Below are positions 6,344 to 15,315 of a stretch of DNA of 17,394 nt, piece after piece (the stretch's first letter is position 1; each line of letters opens with the position of its first letter). The translations under genes and the position numbers were made by a program. This DNA is from CAZHOV01 sp964534315 (GTDB taxonomy: Bacteria > Bacteroidota > Bacteroidia > Chitinophagales > Saprospiraceae). Where the stretch lies: assembly GCA_964534315.1 (NCBI GenBank), contig CAZHOV010000121.1, positions 1 to 17,394 of the forward strand, written 5' to 3'. The notes under the pieces were generated by a model. The model had not been told where the DNA came from and did no database searches. It saw only the letters and a program-made list of their open reading frames with translations.

Positions 6344-7915
6344 CTACTGAACCACCAACTCCTCCGTCACCATCACTCCATCTCCCGAAATCACTTGCAC
6401 ATAATATACCCCAGGTGTTAGATCAGCCACCGAAACGGTATAGGTAATATCATTGAGCACATGGGGAAAGGATTGAACGATTCGTCCCTGTTGATCGATC
6501 ATGCGAATCATTCCTTCTTTTATCGATTTTTCCGAATGCACATAAATATGCAAATCAGAGGCCGTAGGGTTGGGGTATAGCAATAAATTGAGGGTTGGCA
6601 CTGATAACTCTTTTGTATTGACCAGGTGGCAGCCAGGGACTAAACATCCATAATCATCTACTTTAACAACCCAACCATTTTGAGTGGGTTCAGTAGCTCC
6701 TTGTGAATTATCATCAACTTGACCACAAAAAATATAACCTCCGTCAATGCCAGGTTGGAGATCATATACATCATGAAAATCCCATTCTCCTGCATCAGGA
6801 TAAGCAAAATATCGGGTCCATTCAAATGTTCCGCTTTCAGTGATTTTACTCAACCACCCGATGTGACCAGCTTCCAGCCCTGTTGAATCTGGAAAAATAC
6901 TTCCATTGGCAACAGTTACATAGCCATCCCCTTCATTGGAGGGAATTATTTTCCTGGCAATATTTAAACTTGTAAAGTGGGGAGGGGTAAATTTAAGTTC
7001 CCATTCTTTCTCAAAATTAGCATTTAGTTTATAATAAACAGGGTCCGCAAAAGCTAAATAAGAATTTAGGCCATTCCAAAATTCATCTCCAATATTTGAA
7101 ATAACGATTAATCCGCCATCTTGGGTAGGTAATAAATCCCTTGCTCCTCGTTCTAATAAAGTATCGATTGGTGAGTAATATTCATCTAAAATATTGCCAA
7201 GGGTATCAATTTTTAAAATGTATGATCTAATAAAATTATTGGAATTATATAAATTAAGATCTGTGTACCTCGTACCAATATAAAACTTATTGTCGAAAAA
7301 TTTTATACTTAATGCATCTTCATTATAGTGAACTGATCCATAGAGTGTTTGCCATAGCTCATTTCCACTGCTATCCAATACGATTAAATGGACATCTGTA
7401 TGAAGTATACCATTTGGATTACCAATCTCACTAATCATCCAAATGGTTTGATTGGGTCCTAAAGTTAAATCCTTAGGACGGATATAAACTTCGGTGGGAT
7501 AAAAAGGATTAAAGAATTCTTTATAAAATAATGTATCCCCTTGATCATCTAATTTTACTAAAAAAGCCTTCATGGTAGAGTCGAATGTAATTCCAGATTT
7601 AATAAAATTACCATCCTCCATTTGCTCCAAAGTACCAAACCAAGCATCTATTGATTTATCCGGCATAGTAAAATGATTAAGGGGAAATACATCTCCCTCT
7701 GGAGAAATTTTAACAAACTGAAGGCCAGCTGCAAAAAAGAAGATGGAGTCTCTTGAAGTAATTGCAGTTGCATAATAACAACTATCTGTCGTTGTGATAC
7801 CTGTAAAAATGGTGTAGACAGAATCCAGGGTAATGAATTTATTGAAGGTGTTTTGGGCATGAGAGGTTGCCAAAAACTGAAGGAGTAAGAAAATTAATGG
7901 CAGGATTGATTTCAT
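6344..7915 (-). CDS. T9SS-exported propeller-like protein of unknown function
   Basis: This 523-residue secreted protein has a signal peptide at residues 1-20 (cleavage SHA/QN). The body repeats a pattern of the type [I/V]xKIDxxGNxLW...GGYI: examples are KLDDQGDTLFYKEF, VLDSSGNELWQTLYG, KITESGTFEWTRYF with DGGYIFCGQVDD, and WVVKVDDYGC. This is typical of beta-propeller-like proteins often annotated as PQQ-like or delta-60 repeats. The last 80 residues (444-523) form a T9SS type A sorting domain: YPNPTASDLHIYV, then MIDQQGRIVQSF, LTPGVYYVQVI and a final EELVVQ. It should cross the outer membrane through the Por machinery and be released or attached to the surface. Its tail is clearly different from the near-identical tails of the large proteins downstream. 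The ligand is unknown. Confidence 0.88.
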   Translation of the reverse strand: MKSILPLIFLLLQFLATSHAQNTFNKFITLDSVYTIFTGITTTDSCYYATAITSRDSIFFFAAGLQFVKISPEGDVFPLNHFTMPDKSIDAWFGTLEQMEDGNFIKSGITFDSTMKAFLVKLDDQGDTLFYKEFFNPFYPTEVYIRPKDLTLGPNQTIWMISEIGNPNGILHTDVHLIVLDSSGNELWQTLYGSVHYNEDALSIKFFDNKFYIGTRYTDLNLYNSNNFIRSYILKIDTLGNILDEYYSPIDTLLERGARDLLPTQDGGLIVISNIGDEFWNGLNSYLAFADPVYYKLNANFEKEWELKFTPPHFTSLNIARKIIPSNEGDGYVTVANGSIFPDSTGLEAGHIGWLSKITESGTFEWTRYFAYPDAGEWDFHDVYDLQPGIDGGYIFCGQVDDNSQGATEPTQNGWVVKVDDYGCLVPGCHLVNTKELSVPTLNLLLYPNPTASDLHIYVHSEKSIKEGMIRMIDQQGRIVQSFPHVLNDITYTVSVADLTPGVYYVQVISGDGVMVTEELVVQ

Positions 7916-7985
7916 AGCTAAGGAATTAGTTGGAAACTAAAGTTAACGTGAGGTTCGAGTATTTATGTTTGATCATCAATATTTT

Positions 7986-7993
7986 CAAAATTA
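7986..7993 (-). promoter_or_regulatory. Candidate -7 element for the minus-strand T9SS protein
   Basis: Read on the minus strand, the motif is TAATTTTG, a match to TAnnTTTG, about 70 bp before the ATG at 7915. No TTG lies at the expected distance upstream on that strand, so support is limited to the -7 box. Confidence 0.3.
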
Positions 7994-8018
7994 TTTCACT
8001 TGCCAACGCTCCAGTTTT

Positions 8019-8290
8019 TAGGTGCGGGCTGAATTCCCATCAGAGAAGGTGTCCTTGTTTTTCAAGTAAGCGCGTAGCGATTACAACCTCTGAAGCCCAA
8101 TTTATAGGACCAATTGACCAGGCGCATAGCGACTGGCACCTCCACGGGTAGATTGACCTATTTTCATTGATCATATCCACCTATTTAGGGGACATCCTCC
8201 TTTCGGTTGGTGTCAGTCCCTACGGGCCTGAACTATTTCGGAATATCTTTTCCTACATGGGTTAAAATCGCTACGCTCTTTGGTTTTAAG
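8019..8290. other. Non-coding block with short degenerate direct and inverted repeats
   Basis: This is the core of the 789-bp gene-free stretch 7916-8704. GCGCGTAGCGATTACAACC (8070-8088) recurs as GCGCATAGCGACTGGCACC (8122-8140) with 52-bp spacing. The first GCGTAGCGATT (8072-8082) has a perfect inverted partner, AATCGCTACGC, at 8266-8276. TCAGTCCC/GGGCCTGA (8213-8220 and 8224-8231, one mismatch) forms a hairpin around TAC. The pattern suits a decayed or non-autonomous repeat element or a structured RNA; no transposase remnant was seen. The rest (8291-8704) is AT-rich leader or promoter sequence with nothing else recognised. Confidence 0.5.
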
Positions 8291-8481
8291 GACAAAAATT
8301 ATACGATTAAAATACAAAAAACAATTTGGATGTAAAAGTAATTTACCGAATAACACATAATTACCAAGGGGGAATTGGCAAAGGGATGGGTGAGCTTCGG
8401 TTGGTTTTCTCTATTCGGCTGATTGGTCTCTGCCTGTCTGTAATCTCGATTCTTCCTTTACAATTATTTAATCTCTTTCAG

Positions 8482-8512
8482 TTGTGATTATTACAAATAT
8501 TTTCTATTTTTG
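8482..8512 (+). promoter_or_regulatory. Bacteroidota-type promoter for the large surface-protein array
   Basis: TTG at 8482-8484 is followed after exactly 20 bp by TATTTTTG at 8505-8512. This fits the Bacteroidota housekeeping promoter form TTG-N(about 20)-TAnnTTTG. Transcription would start near 8519, giving a leader of about 185 nt before the ATG at 8705. It is the best promoter match found in the window and is placed correctly to drive the large-protein array. Confidence 0.5.
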
Positions 8513-8704
8513 GATTATAAGAATTTTCTAGTTTTATTCTATTGGTGAGTACCTTCCTATCACTTAAAGGCTGTCTTCAAAGGAAGGATTTCAAACATAC
8601 ATTCAACAACGTAGGAAAGCACAAATATCATTCTTGTACCCCAAAAGTGCTGGTGCAGGGAGAAAAAAGTCATTTATTTTTTCACCCTATAAATATTGTA
8701 TTCT

Positions 8705-11700
8705 ATGAAAACTTTGCCCAAACCCGATTTTTTTAAAGCATTACTGAAACCGTGGATTAATTTCTTACTCGTTTTCACCCTTCTGGGAGCTGTTAACGAT
8801 TATATATTTGGACAATCCATCCTTTGTGATACCCTTGAGCATGTCAGAGTTTTTGCTTGCGATGATTTTGACTATCACGATTCTTGTTACTTAAGAAAAT
8901 TTAATGTCTATTTTACCGAGGTCGATACCACATCCGATCCTTCAGAATTTGAAGTTAACGATTTTCAACTCACTGTCATTTTCTCCGGGGATGGATATAT
9001 TGATGAAGAATTGAGTGAGGTTGTTGGTGCTTCCGGATGGAATACTATTTATAATTCAACCGCTCCAAATGTTATTAATTTCCGGCCTGCTTTAGGTTGT
9101 CAAGAAGTACTTCCATTATATGGAATCCCTTTTGGAAATTGCTCAGATCCATTTGCAGAAATTTATGTGGTTGTTCCTCCGGGAGATCATCCTCAATTAG
9201 ACGATTTACAAGCAACAGCATTGATGTCTGATCAATTTGTAGTGGATAATTGTAATAACCCCTGTCCAATTGAATTTAATGATGTGAATATTGGAACCAA
9301 TGCAGGTGCAACGAATGCTTGTGATTCCAACTTGGTCGTTAAAGTCCACCCGTTTATTGATCTGAGCGGAGATACTCTGGTTTCTAATCCGCATACTGAA
9401 GTACCTGTGGAAGTTGTCCTTTATAACAATGGACCGACTAATATTACAGTCTTTGACTATGATATTCGAGTAAAGATTGAAGATCAATTTGATAATCTGC
9501 CCGGATATCCTGATTTTAACCTTTTTCTCGTCCCTACTCCAAATTCAGGGGGAGATGCTCCCTATATTGAAGAACACATCGGTAACGAACACTATTTCTT
9601 CCTGGATGAAATGCAATTTCCAGGTCAATCTGGTCCTTACACGAGTCAGGAAATAGAAGCAGGTGATTCCGTGGTCTTACTTGCTTACACTGTTTTGCCA
9701 CCTGCATTATCCAATGAATATGGCTTGGCTGATTTCACCGTAGATTTTGTACGCATGTCTTATGAAGATACGTCAGGCACTTATTGCTGCACGCTGAACG
9801 TCGATAACCCTGTCAGTACGGTTGAGTTCCCTGGTGATCTGCCTTGTGATCAAGAACCATCGGTCAGACTTGGTATTGTGGACCATTCCCCTATTCAAAT
9901 GAATGACTGTGAGTTAGCTTTTGACATTTGTGCCGAAATCCAAGATTCATTAGGTAATCCAGATAGTATTGCCCTTAGTGAATTTTTTGTTGAAGTCAAT
10001 ACACTCACAACCGGTAATCTTCAAATCGATCGAATTATCGGCCCCTCTGGCTATACCTATACTGTAGGCAGCTGTAATCCCGGTCAGATATGCCCTGGGG
10101 GTGGTTCAGGTTGTACCTCGTGTAGCGGATCTGTTTCTTATTTAAATAATGACACAGCTATTGTCCTACATCATAATGATTGTTTTACGGTGATACTTAG
10201 AGGAGCCGATATGACAGAAATTGAGCGGGTTGAATTTACTTCAACTTATCTTCGCTTTGAAGGAGATACCGTCAAATGTATTCCGGAAATCAAGGTTGAT
10301 GATGGAAATATTCTGGCTGCTGAAAACTCTTGTGAGCATTGCCTGGATTATACTGTATACATAGGTGAGTATAACGGCACCTTAGGTAAGTGTGAAACGG
10401 GATTTTCGGTTTGGTTAAACGCCAATAGTGGAAATGATCTTGACTCCATACACCTCGAAATTGATTTTGCTAATACAGATGATCTAACCATCAAATCTAT
10501 TACTTCCACGAGTTGCCAGACAAATCATAGTTGCATTCCTCCTAATGATGCCGGGATAACCAAATATGATAGTTGTGTGTATACCATAAATGGTACCAAT
10601 AGAATTGTTTATCAACATTGTCCGGTGTCTCCTGTAAGTTTTAGTAGTGGTGGATCCTTTAACCTATTCTCTGTAATATTGGAAGGAGAACTGGGGGATT
10701 GCATCAATGATGTTCAATTTACGATGCAAACGGCGATAGGGGGAGATTCTACTGCCACCTGCGTTCCTTCAGATACCACAAGTGATAGCAACAATGATTT
10801 TTGTATTACCAATTGTCCAAATACGGAAGCCAGCATTGAAGGCTTGATAAGGCTGGAAACCGGAGAAGGCGTAAAAGTCCCCATCTTACCTGAAAGTGCT
10901 AATTTCCCAAATGATTTGGCTGATTTTACTTCTGGTATTTTTATTCTGACCAATCCGGCAAACTTAAGTAATAATTGTGCGTTGAACGTTGACTCATTAG
11001 GGATTTCGCCCTATACGGTAGATGGGAATTGTGATACTATTGTAGAGGCCAACTGTGAATTAGGATCCTATTCCGCAAATTTAGACTGTGAAGCTGATAC
11101 GACTTATGTCATACAACCATATAAAGATATTAATTATGTAAATCGAGTAACAACTTATGATCTTGTATTGATATCTCAACATATATTGGGAATTGATTTA
11201 TTAGATTCTCCTTATAAAATGATCGCTGCTGATGCAAATAATAATACTTTTATTACAACTCTTGATATTGTAGAATTTAGAAAATTAATTCTAAATATAG
11301 ATACCAATTTACCTGACAACACTTCCTGGCGATTTGTAGATGAAAGTTATGTTTTCCAAAATCCTTCCAATCCATTAAATGAAGATTTCCCAGAGTGTAT
11401 TGAAGTGAATAGTACAGAAGTTACCACTGGAAGTAATTTTGTGGCCATTAAAATAGGCGATGTAGGTAATATAGGAGAAATCAATTGTTCAACTTCTCTT
11501 TCTTCTGGAGACTCATTATTGTTAGATCGCGGGTTGGAAAGTAATTATGCGGATTTTGTTGATCTTCTTTTATGGACTGAGACAAATGTAATTCAGGCTG
11601 GAGAAATGGTTAATATAGATTTCATTTTTAAAAAGGATGCAAATATAGCTGCATGGCAGATGGGGTTAGAATTTGATGCTGAGTTGTTTGATTTTAAGTC

Positions 11701-12256
11701 AATCATTCCTTCAGCTTCTTTATCTGGTATCTCAAGTGAAAATTTTGGGTTAACAGAAGTTGAAAGAGGAAAAATACGAGGTCTTTGGTTCCATCCGGAA
11801 GGAAAGGAAATGTCTTTTAAAGAAGGCATTACATCATTTAGACTCCAGGTTAAAGCTAAGAAAAAAATTACCAATATTTTGGATCACTTTGAAATCAACC
11901 ACGAGACTTTACAAAGTATAGCCTTTCAATTGGATGGAAGTGCCTATGAAATTCAGATAAATGAACGTATTGCGGAAACTTCGGCAACCAAATTTGTTCC
12001 AGCAGCTTTCCCTGTTCAGGTTATTCCAAATCCTTTTAAGGAACAATTGGAATTTAATTTCCAGTTCAGCACGGCAAAAGAAGGCCAGATCCGAATATAT
12101 GATTTCCTGGGCCGGCAGGTTGATTCATGGGAAGGTATAATCCTTACAGGTCAAGGTGTATTCTTCGAAAACACCGCTCATTGGGGAGAAGGTATTTTCC
12201 TATGGGAAGTAAAAATTGGCGATCAGATTCAAACCGGAAAGATTATTAAAAAATAA
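8705..12256 (+). CDS. Giant T9SS-exported protein with dockerin-like and cohesin-like modules
   Basis: This 1183-residue secreted protein has a signal peptide at about residues 1-36 (hydrophobic core 18-30, cleavage near IFG/QS). The N-terminal ~790 residues form several Cys-containing beta-rich modules. At least two look like internal copies, built as a long hydrophobic strand, then a DSI-type turn, then a strand ending in IxxI/IKSIT. A dockerin-type Ca-binding pair follows: loop 1 starts at Asp808 (DINYVNRVTTYD, then LVLISQHILG) and loop 2 at Asp843 (DANNNTFITTLD, then IVEFRKLIL). Residues ~950-1088 resemble a cohesin domain (AGEMVNIDFIF, AAWQMGLEFDAELFDF). The last ~80 residues are a T9SS type A sorting domain (VIPNPFKEQLEF to GKIIKK). 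The ATG at 8705 gives a clean signal peptide. Cohesin/dockerin pairs in one chain occur outside cellulosomes in Bacteroidota; the binding partner here is unknown. Confidence 0.85.
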   Translation: MKTLPKPDFFKALLKPWINFLLVFTLLGAVNDYIFGQSILCDTLEHVRVFACDDFDYHDSCYLRKFNVYFTEVDTTSDPSEFEVNDFQLTVIFSGDGYIDEELSEVVGASGWNTIYNSTAPNVINFRPALGCQEVLPLYGIPFGNCSDPFAEIYVVVPPGDHPQLDDLQATALMSDQFVVDNCNNPCPIEFNDVNIGTNAGATNACDSNLVVKVHPFIDLSGDTLVSNPHTEVPVEVVLYNNGPTNITVFDYDIRVKIEDQFDNLPGYPDFNLFLVPTPNSGGDAPYIEEHIGNEHYFFLDEMQFPGQSGPYTSQEIEAGDSVVLLAYTVLPPALSNEYGLADFTVDFVRMSYEDTSGTYCCTLNVDNPVSTVEFPGDLPCDQEPSVRLGIVDHSPIQMNDCELAFDICAEIQDSLGNPDSIALSEFFVEVNTLTTGNLQIDRIIGPSGYTYTVGSCNPGQICPGGGSGCTSCSGSVSYLNNDTAIVLHHNDCFTVILRGADMTEIERVEFTSTYLRFEGDTVKCIPEIKVDDGNILAAENSCEHCLDYTVYIGEYNGTLGKCETGFSVWLNANSGNDLDSIHLEIDFANTDDLTIKSITSTSCQTNHSCIPPNDAGITKYDSCVYTINGTNRIVYQHCPVSPVSFSSGGSFNLFSVILEGELGDCINDVQFTMQTAIGGDSTATCVPSDTTSDSNNDFCITNCPNTEASIEGLIRLETGEGVKVPILPESANFPNDLADFTSGIFILTNPANLSNNCALNVDSLGISPYTVDGNCDTIVEANCELGSYSANLDCEADTTYVIQPYKDINYVNRVTTYDLVLISQHILGIDLLDSPYKMIAADANNNTFITTLDIVEFRKLILNIDTNLPDNTSWRFVDESYVFQNPSNPLNEDFPECIEVNSTEVTTGSNFVAIKIGDVGNIGEINCSTSLSSGDSLLLDRGLESNYADFVDLLLWTETNVIQAGEMVNIDFIFKKDANIAAWQMGLEFDAELFDFKSIIPSASLSGISSENFGLTEVERGKIRGLWFHPEGKEMSFKEGITSFRLQVKAKKKITNILDHFEINHETLQSIAFQLDGSAYEIQINERIAETSATKFVPAAFPVQVIPNPFKEQLEFNFQFSTAKEGQIRIYDFLGRQVDSWEGIILTGQGVFFENTAHWGEGIFLWEVKIGDQIQTGKIIKK

Positions 12257-12302
12257 TGCTGAAACTAATTGTTGGCTTTCCTCCAAGTTATGGAGGAAAG
12301 CC
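12014..12302 (+). repeat. Shared 3' cassette, copy 1: T9SS sorting domain, stop and terminator
   Basis: This 289-bp block aligns without gaps to 15073-15361. Bases 12138-12237 are identical to 15197-15296 (100 bp). About 11 substitutions fall in the first ~125 bp, one just before the stop, three just after it, and then the hairpin. The homology begins abruptly at GTTCAGG; sequence before it is unrelated in the two genes. Encoded tails differ at only three residues (Lys/Glu, Asp/Gly, Ile/Val) over 78. Confidence 0.85.
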
Positions 12303-12309
12303 ATTTATT
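12274..12309 (+). terminator. Hairpin terminator after the dockerin/cohesin-like gene
   Basis: A perfect 11-bp stem (GGCTTTCCTCC at 12274-12284 with GGAGGAAAGCC at 12292-12302) encloses the loop AAGTTAT and is followed by the T-rich ATTTATT. It lies 18 bp after the stop codon and 26 bp before the next ATG. It probably attenuates rather than fully separates the two genes. The hairpin after the next gene has the same arms with the loop reversed. Confidence 0.75.
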
Positions 12310-12327
12310 AAAAAAACTATTATCCTT

Positions 12328-15315
12328 ATGAAAAAAAGAATTTTACTCCAATCTGTTGTTGTTACTGCTTGTTTTTTTCTATCCTTTTTAAGCTTAAATG
12401 CCGACACCCTTTACGTTGATGCTTCCGCTACAGGAGCCAACAATGGCACTTCCTGGGAAAATGCTTTTACAACGCTAAATGCTGCTTTATTGTCAACTGA
12501 TTATGGAGACGAAATTTGGGTGGCCAATGGCACTTACTTTCCAACGTCATCCGATAATCGGTTCGCCACCTTTTTTATTTTCAATGGGATACAACTGTAT
12601 GGAGGGTTTAACGGCGGAGAAACAAGTATTGATCAACGGGATTGGGATACCAACCTCACCATTTTAAGCGGTGATATCGGTATCCCTAATGATAGTACCG
12701 ATAATTCTTATACCGTTGTTTATATGGAGGGAGTGGATTCAACCACCATCCTGGACGGCTTTATCATTGAAAAAGGAGTAGCCAACGATGCCGATGCATC
12801 CGGAGATAGCCCTCGAAACGGGGGAGGACTGTACTTGATCGGAAATGATGATATTTCTGAATCCCATCCAACTATTCGAAACTGCACATTTCAAAATAAC
12901 TTTGCATTATTTAACGGAGGTGGGGTTTATATTAAAAGTGAATCCGGAGGGCGTTGCAGTTTTGAATTTGAAAATTGCAAGATTTCCAATAATTCATCCA
13001 GTCAAGGAGGTGGTGTTGCCATCATCAATGCGGGAATAGAATTTAATTCCAGCTTTAAAAATTGTGAATTTTCCAATAATGTTGCGAATGAGGGGGGAGG
13101 GGTTTATTTCTCAATAGGAGGTGGAAACAAGGATCTATTTTTTGAAGAATGTCATTTTATTCAAAACTTTAGTTTGATAGCAGGGAATGGATTCTATTAT
13201 CAAAATAGTAATGCTAATCCTTCCGATGTCTTGTTTGAAAGGAGTTCTTTCATTCAAAATTATGGAGGACCAAATAGTGAAGGTGGGGCCATTGCTTTTT
13301 TTAATTTAAGTTTTTCTAATATGGCTCCATTGCATTTAAATAAGTGTTTTTTCAAAGAAAATCAAACTGGACAAGGTAGTGCTTTTACAATTATTGATAC
13401 ATTTCTTGAAGCTACAAATTGTCTATTTCTGAATTCATATTCAAGGGTTGTCCATGGTGTGAGTCTTAGTGAAAGTACTTTTATAAATTGTACTTTTTAC
13501 AAATTTCAAGGTGGTGGATCAGGCTCATTTGGCTTTAGAGGCAATTACAATATTCATAACTGCATAATTATTGAAGATCGGCCTGATTCTATCCCCCCAA
13601 AGCCGCTTTTTGTCCAGGCTGATAACATTTCTATCTCTCATTCCCTTGTCGATGTTGCGAACTGCAATGGCATTCAATTTACAGCCAATTGTGGTCCCGG
13701 CATGATCTTCGATCAAGACCCCCTTTTTGTTAATCCCGATTCGGGTGATTTTCGGTTGTTACCTTGTTCTCCTGCCCGTGATGCGGGTAGTATTGCTTTC
13801 CTGACCGACCAAGATACCCTCGACTTTGATGGGATGCCCCGCATTACTGCCGATTCGGTCGACATGGGGGCCTTTGAATTACCTGCTTTCCAGGCTTTTT
13901 TGGATCAATCTCAAAATGTCCTGTGTAAAGGAGATAGCACTGGTGAGATCACCGGCTCCATTCAATCGGCTTGTTTACCCCTTACACTGGATGTAAATGG
14001 TACTCAAGTCCCTCTGGATACCTCCTATTTTAATCTTCCCGATCTCCCTGCAGGTACCTATGACCTTTCCTTTACGGATGCCCAAAACTACCAGGATAGC
14101 CTTCAGGTACAAATAGAAGAGCCACTTTCAGCCCTGGCATTGGAGGTATCTACCTTTCCGGTAGATTGTCAAGAAGGGCTCCCCGGCTCAGCTATAACAC
14201 AGGCCATCAATGGTCCTCCCCCTTTTTCCTATCAGTGGAGTGGAGGTTTTCCTGGTACCGCCGATCAGGATAGCCTCCCGGCTGGCGATTATGTGCTGAG
14301 TGTCACCGACTCTCTGGGTTGTATGGTCATCGATTCTTTTGCTATTCCAACAATGGGGATGTTAGCCCTTCAAACGGAAATAGATTCTATTTCCTGTTTT
14401 GATGGTTTTGATGGGGCCTTGACTATCATTCCACAAAACAATGCCGCTCCTTTCACCTGGCAGTGGGCAGATGGACAAAATGAAGCCTCCATTGATAGCC
14501 TGGGAGCAGGCACCTTCACCGTAACAGTCACAGATGCCAATAATTGTACTGACTCCCTCACCCTTCAATTGGAAGCTCCTGATTCCTTAACATTAGCCTT
14601 GATTGCTCCTCCAATTGTTTGTTTTGAGGCAGAGGATGCCACCCTGGCAGGCGTTCCGGGAGGAGGCACTCCTCCTTATAATTATGAATGGTCTCAAGGC
14701 CAAATAGATTCCCTGATCAGCGGACAACCCGCAGGGGATTACCAACTCACCCTGACCGACGATAATGGATGTACCCAGGTTGAAGTTACTTCTGTTCAGG
14801 AAGCTGCTCCTTTTGTATTGACAGACACCTTAACCAATCATGCCAGTGGTGAAAATACTCCGGATGGGGCGATCACCATTGCAGCCATAGAAGGTGGAGT
14901 ACCACCCTATACTTACCTTTGGTCGACCAATGATACTATTCTTTCCCTTTCAAACCTGCTTCCAGGGCTGTATTTTTTGGAGGTGACCGATAGTTTAGGA
15001 TGTGTGGAGGAGTTTGTTTTCGAGGTGGGGTTTGTGGTGGGGGTAACATCTATGGATCATCAATTTGGTGAAGTTCAGGTCATCCCAAATCCTTTTGAGG
15101 AACAATTGGAATTCAACTTCCAGTTCAGTACAGCCAAAGAAGGCCAGATCCGAATATATGATTTCTTGGGCCGGCAGGTTGGTTCATGGGAAGGTGTAAT
15201 CCTTACAGGTCAAGGTGTATTCTTCGAAAACACCGCTCATTGGGGAGAAGGTATTTTCCTATGGGAAGTAAAAATTGGCGATCAGATTCAAACCGGTAAG
15301 ATTATTAAAAAATAA
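12328..15315 (+). CDS. T9SS-exported beta-helix adhesin with five SprB-like repeats
   Basis: This is a 995-residue predicted surface protein. The signal peptide is residues 1-25 (cleavage after LNA). Residues ~26-515 form a right-handed parallel beta-helix of the 'choice-of-anchor Q' type, opening with TLYVDASATGANNGTSWENA, containing repeated GGGVY turns and NC[K/E/F] rungs, and closing with the CSPARDAGS and DSVDMGAFEL motifs. Residues ~520-910 hold five SprB-like repeats of about 75-80 residues, with the pattern CxxxxxGxI...PPYxYxWS...LPAGxYxLxVTDxxGC. The last ~80 residues are a T9SS type A sorting domain almost identical to that of the preceding protein. SprB is the mobile gliding adhesin of Flavobacterium; an adhesive or surface-binding role is inferred here. 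The ATG at 12328 follows the upstream terminator and gives a proper signal peptide. An in-frame ATG at 12256 overlaps the previous stop and would place the hairpin in the coding sequence. Confidence 0.88.
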   Translation: MKKRILLQSVVVTACFFLSFLSLNADTLYVDASATGANNGTSWENAFTTLNAALLSTDYGDEIWVANGTYFPTSSDNRFATFFIFNGIQLYGGFNGGETSIDQRDWDTNLTILSGDIGIPNDSTDNSYTVVYMEGVDSTTILDGFIIEKGVANDADASGDSPRNGGGLYLIGNDDISESHPTIRNCTFQNNFALFNGGGVYIKSESGGRCSFEFENCKISNNSSSQGGGVAIINAGIEFNSSFKNCEFSNNVANEGGGVYFSIGGGNKDLFFEECHFIQNFSLIAGNGFYYQNSNANPSDVLFERSSFIQNYGGPNSEGGAIAFFNLSFSNMAPLHLNKCFFKENQTGQGSAFTIIDTFLEATNCLFLNSYSRVVHGVSLSESTFINCTFYKFQGGGSGSFGFRGNYNIHNCIIIEDRPDSIPPKPLFVQADNISISHSLVDVANCNGIQFTANCGPGMIFDQDPLFVNPDSGDFRLLPCSPARDAGSIAFLTDQDTLDFDGMPRITADSVDMGAFELPAFQAFLDQSQNVLCKGDSTGEITGSIQSACLPLTLDVNGTQVPLDTSYFNLPDLPAGTYDLSFTDAQNYQDSLQVQIEEPLSALALEVSTFPVDCQEGLPGSAITQAINGPPPFSYQWSGGFPGTADQDSLPAGDYVLSVTDSLGCMVIDSFAIPTMGMLALQTEIDSISCFDGFDGALTIIPQNNAAPFTWQWADGQNEASIDSLGAGTFTVTVTDANNCTDSLTLQLEAPDSLTLALIAPPIVCFEAEDATLAGVPGGGTPPYNYEWSQGQIDSLISGQPAGDYQLTLTDDNGCTQVEVTSVQEAAPFVLTDTLTNHASGENTPDGAITIAAIEGGVPPYTYLWSTNDTILSLSNLLPGLYFLEVTDSLGCVEEFVFEVGFVVGVTSMDHQFGEVQVIPNPFEEQLEFNFQFSTAKEGQIRIYDFLGRQVGSWEGVILTGQGVFFENTAHWGEGIFLWEVKIGDQIQTGKIIKK

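Noticed and set aside
7930..8151. 73-codon open frame on the plus strand in the large gap
   Set aside because: It runs through the degenerate repeat block, has no recognisable domain and an unnatural composition; more likely chance translation of repeat DNA.
8019..8290. Insertion sequence
   Set aside because: No transposase fragment or terminal inverted repeats with target-site duplication could be found; only short internal repeats remain.
8705..12256. Cellulosome scaffoldin
   Set aside because: There is only one dockerin-like pair and one clear cohesin-like domain, no carbohydrate-binding or glycoside hydrolase domain is recognised, and the protein uses a T9SS tail.
12256..12327. Upstream in-frame start of the beta-helix adhesin overlapping the previous stop
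   Set aside because: It would translate the terminator hairpin and hide the signal peptide; the paralogue at 15383 starts at the position equivalent to 12328.
14362..14568. Two minus-strand open frames in the SprB repeat region
   Set aside because: Antisense shadows of repetitive coding sequence; no start context or domain.
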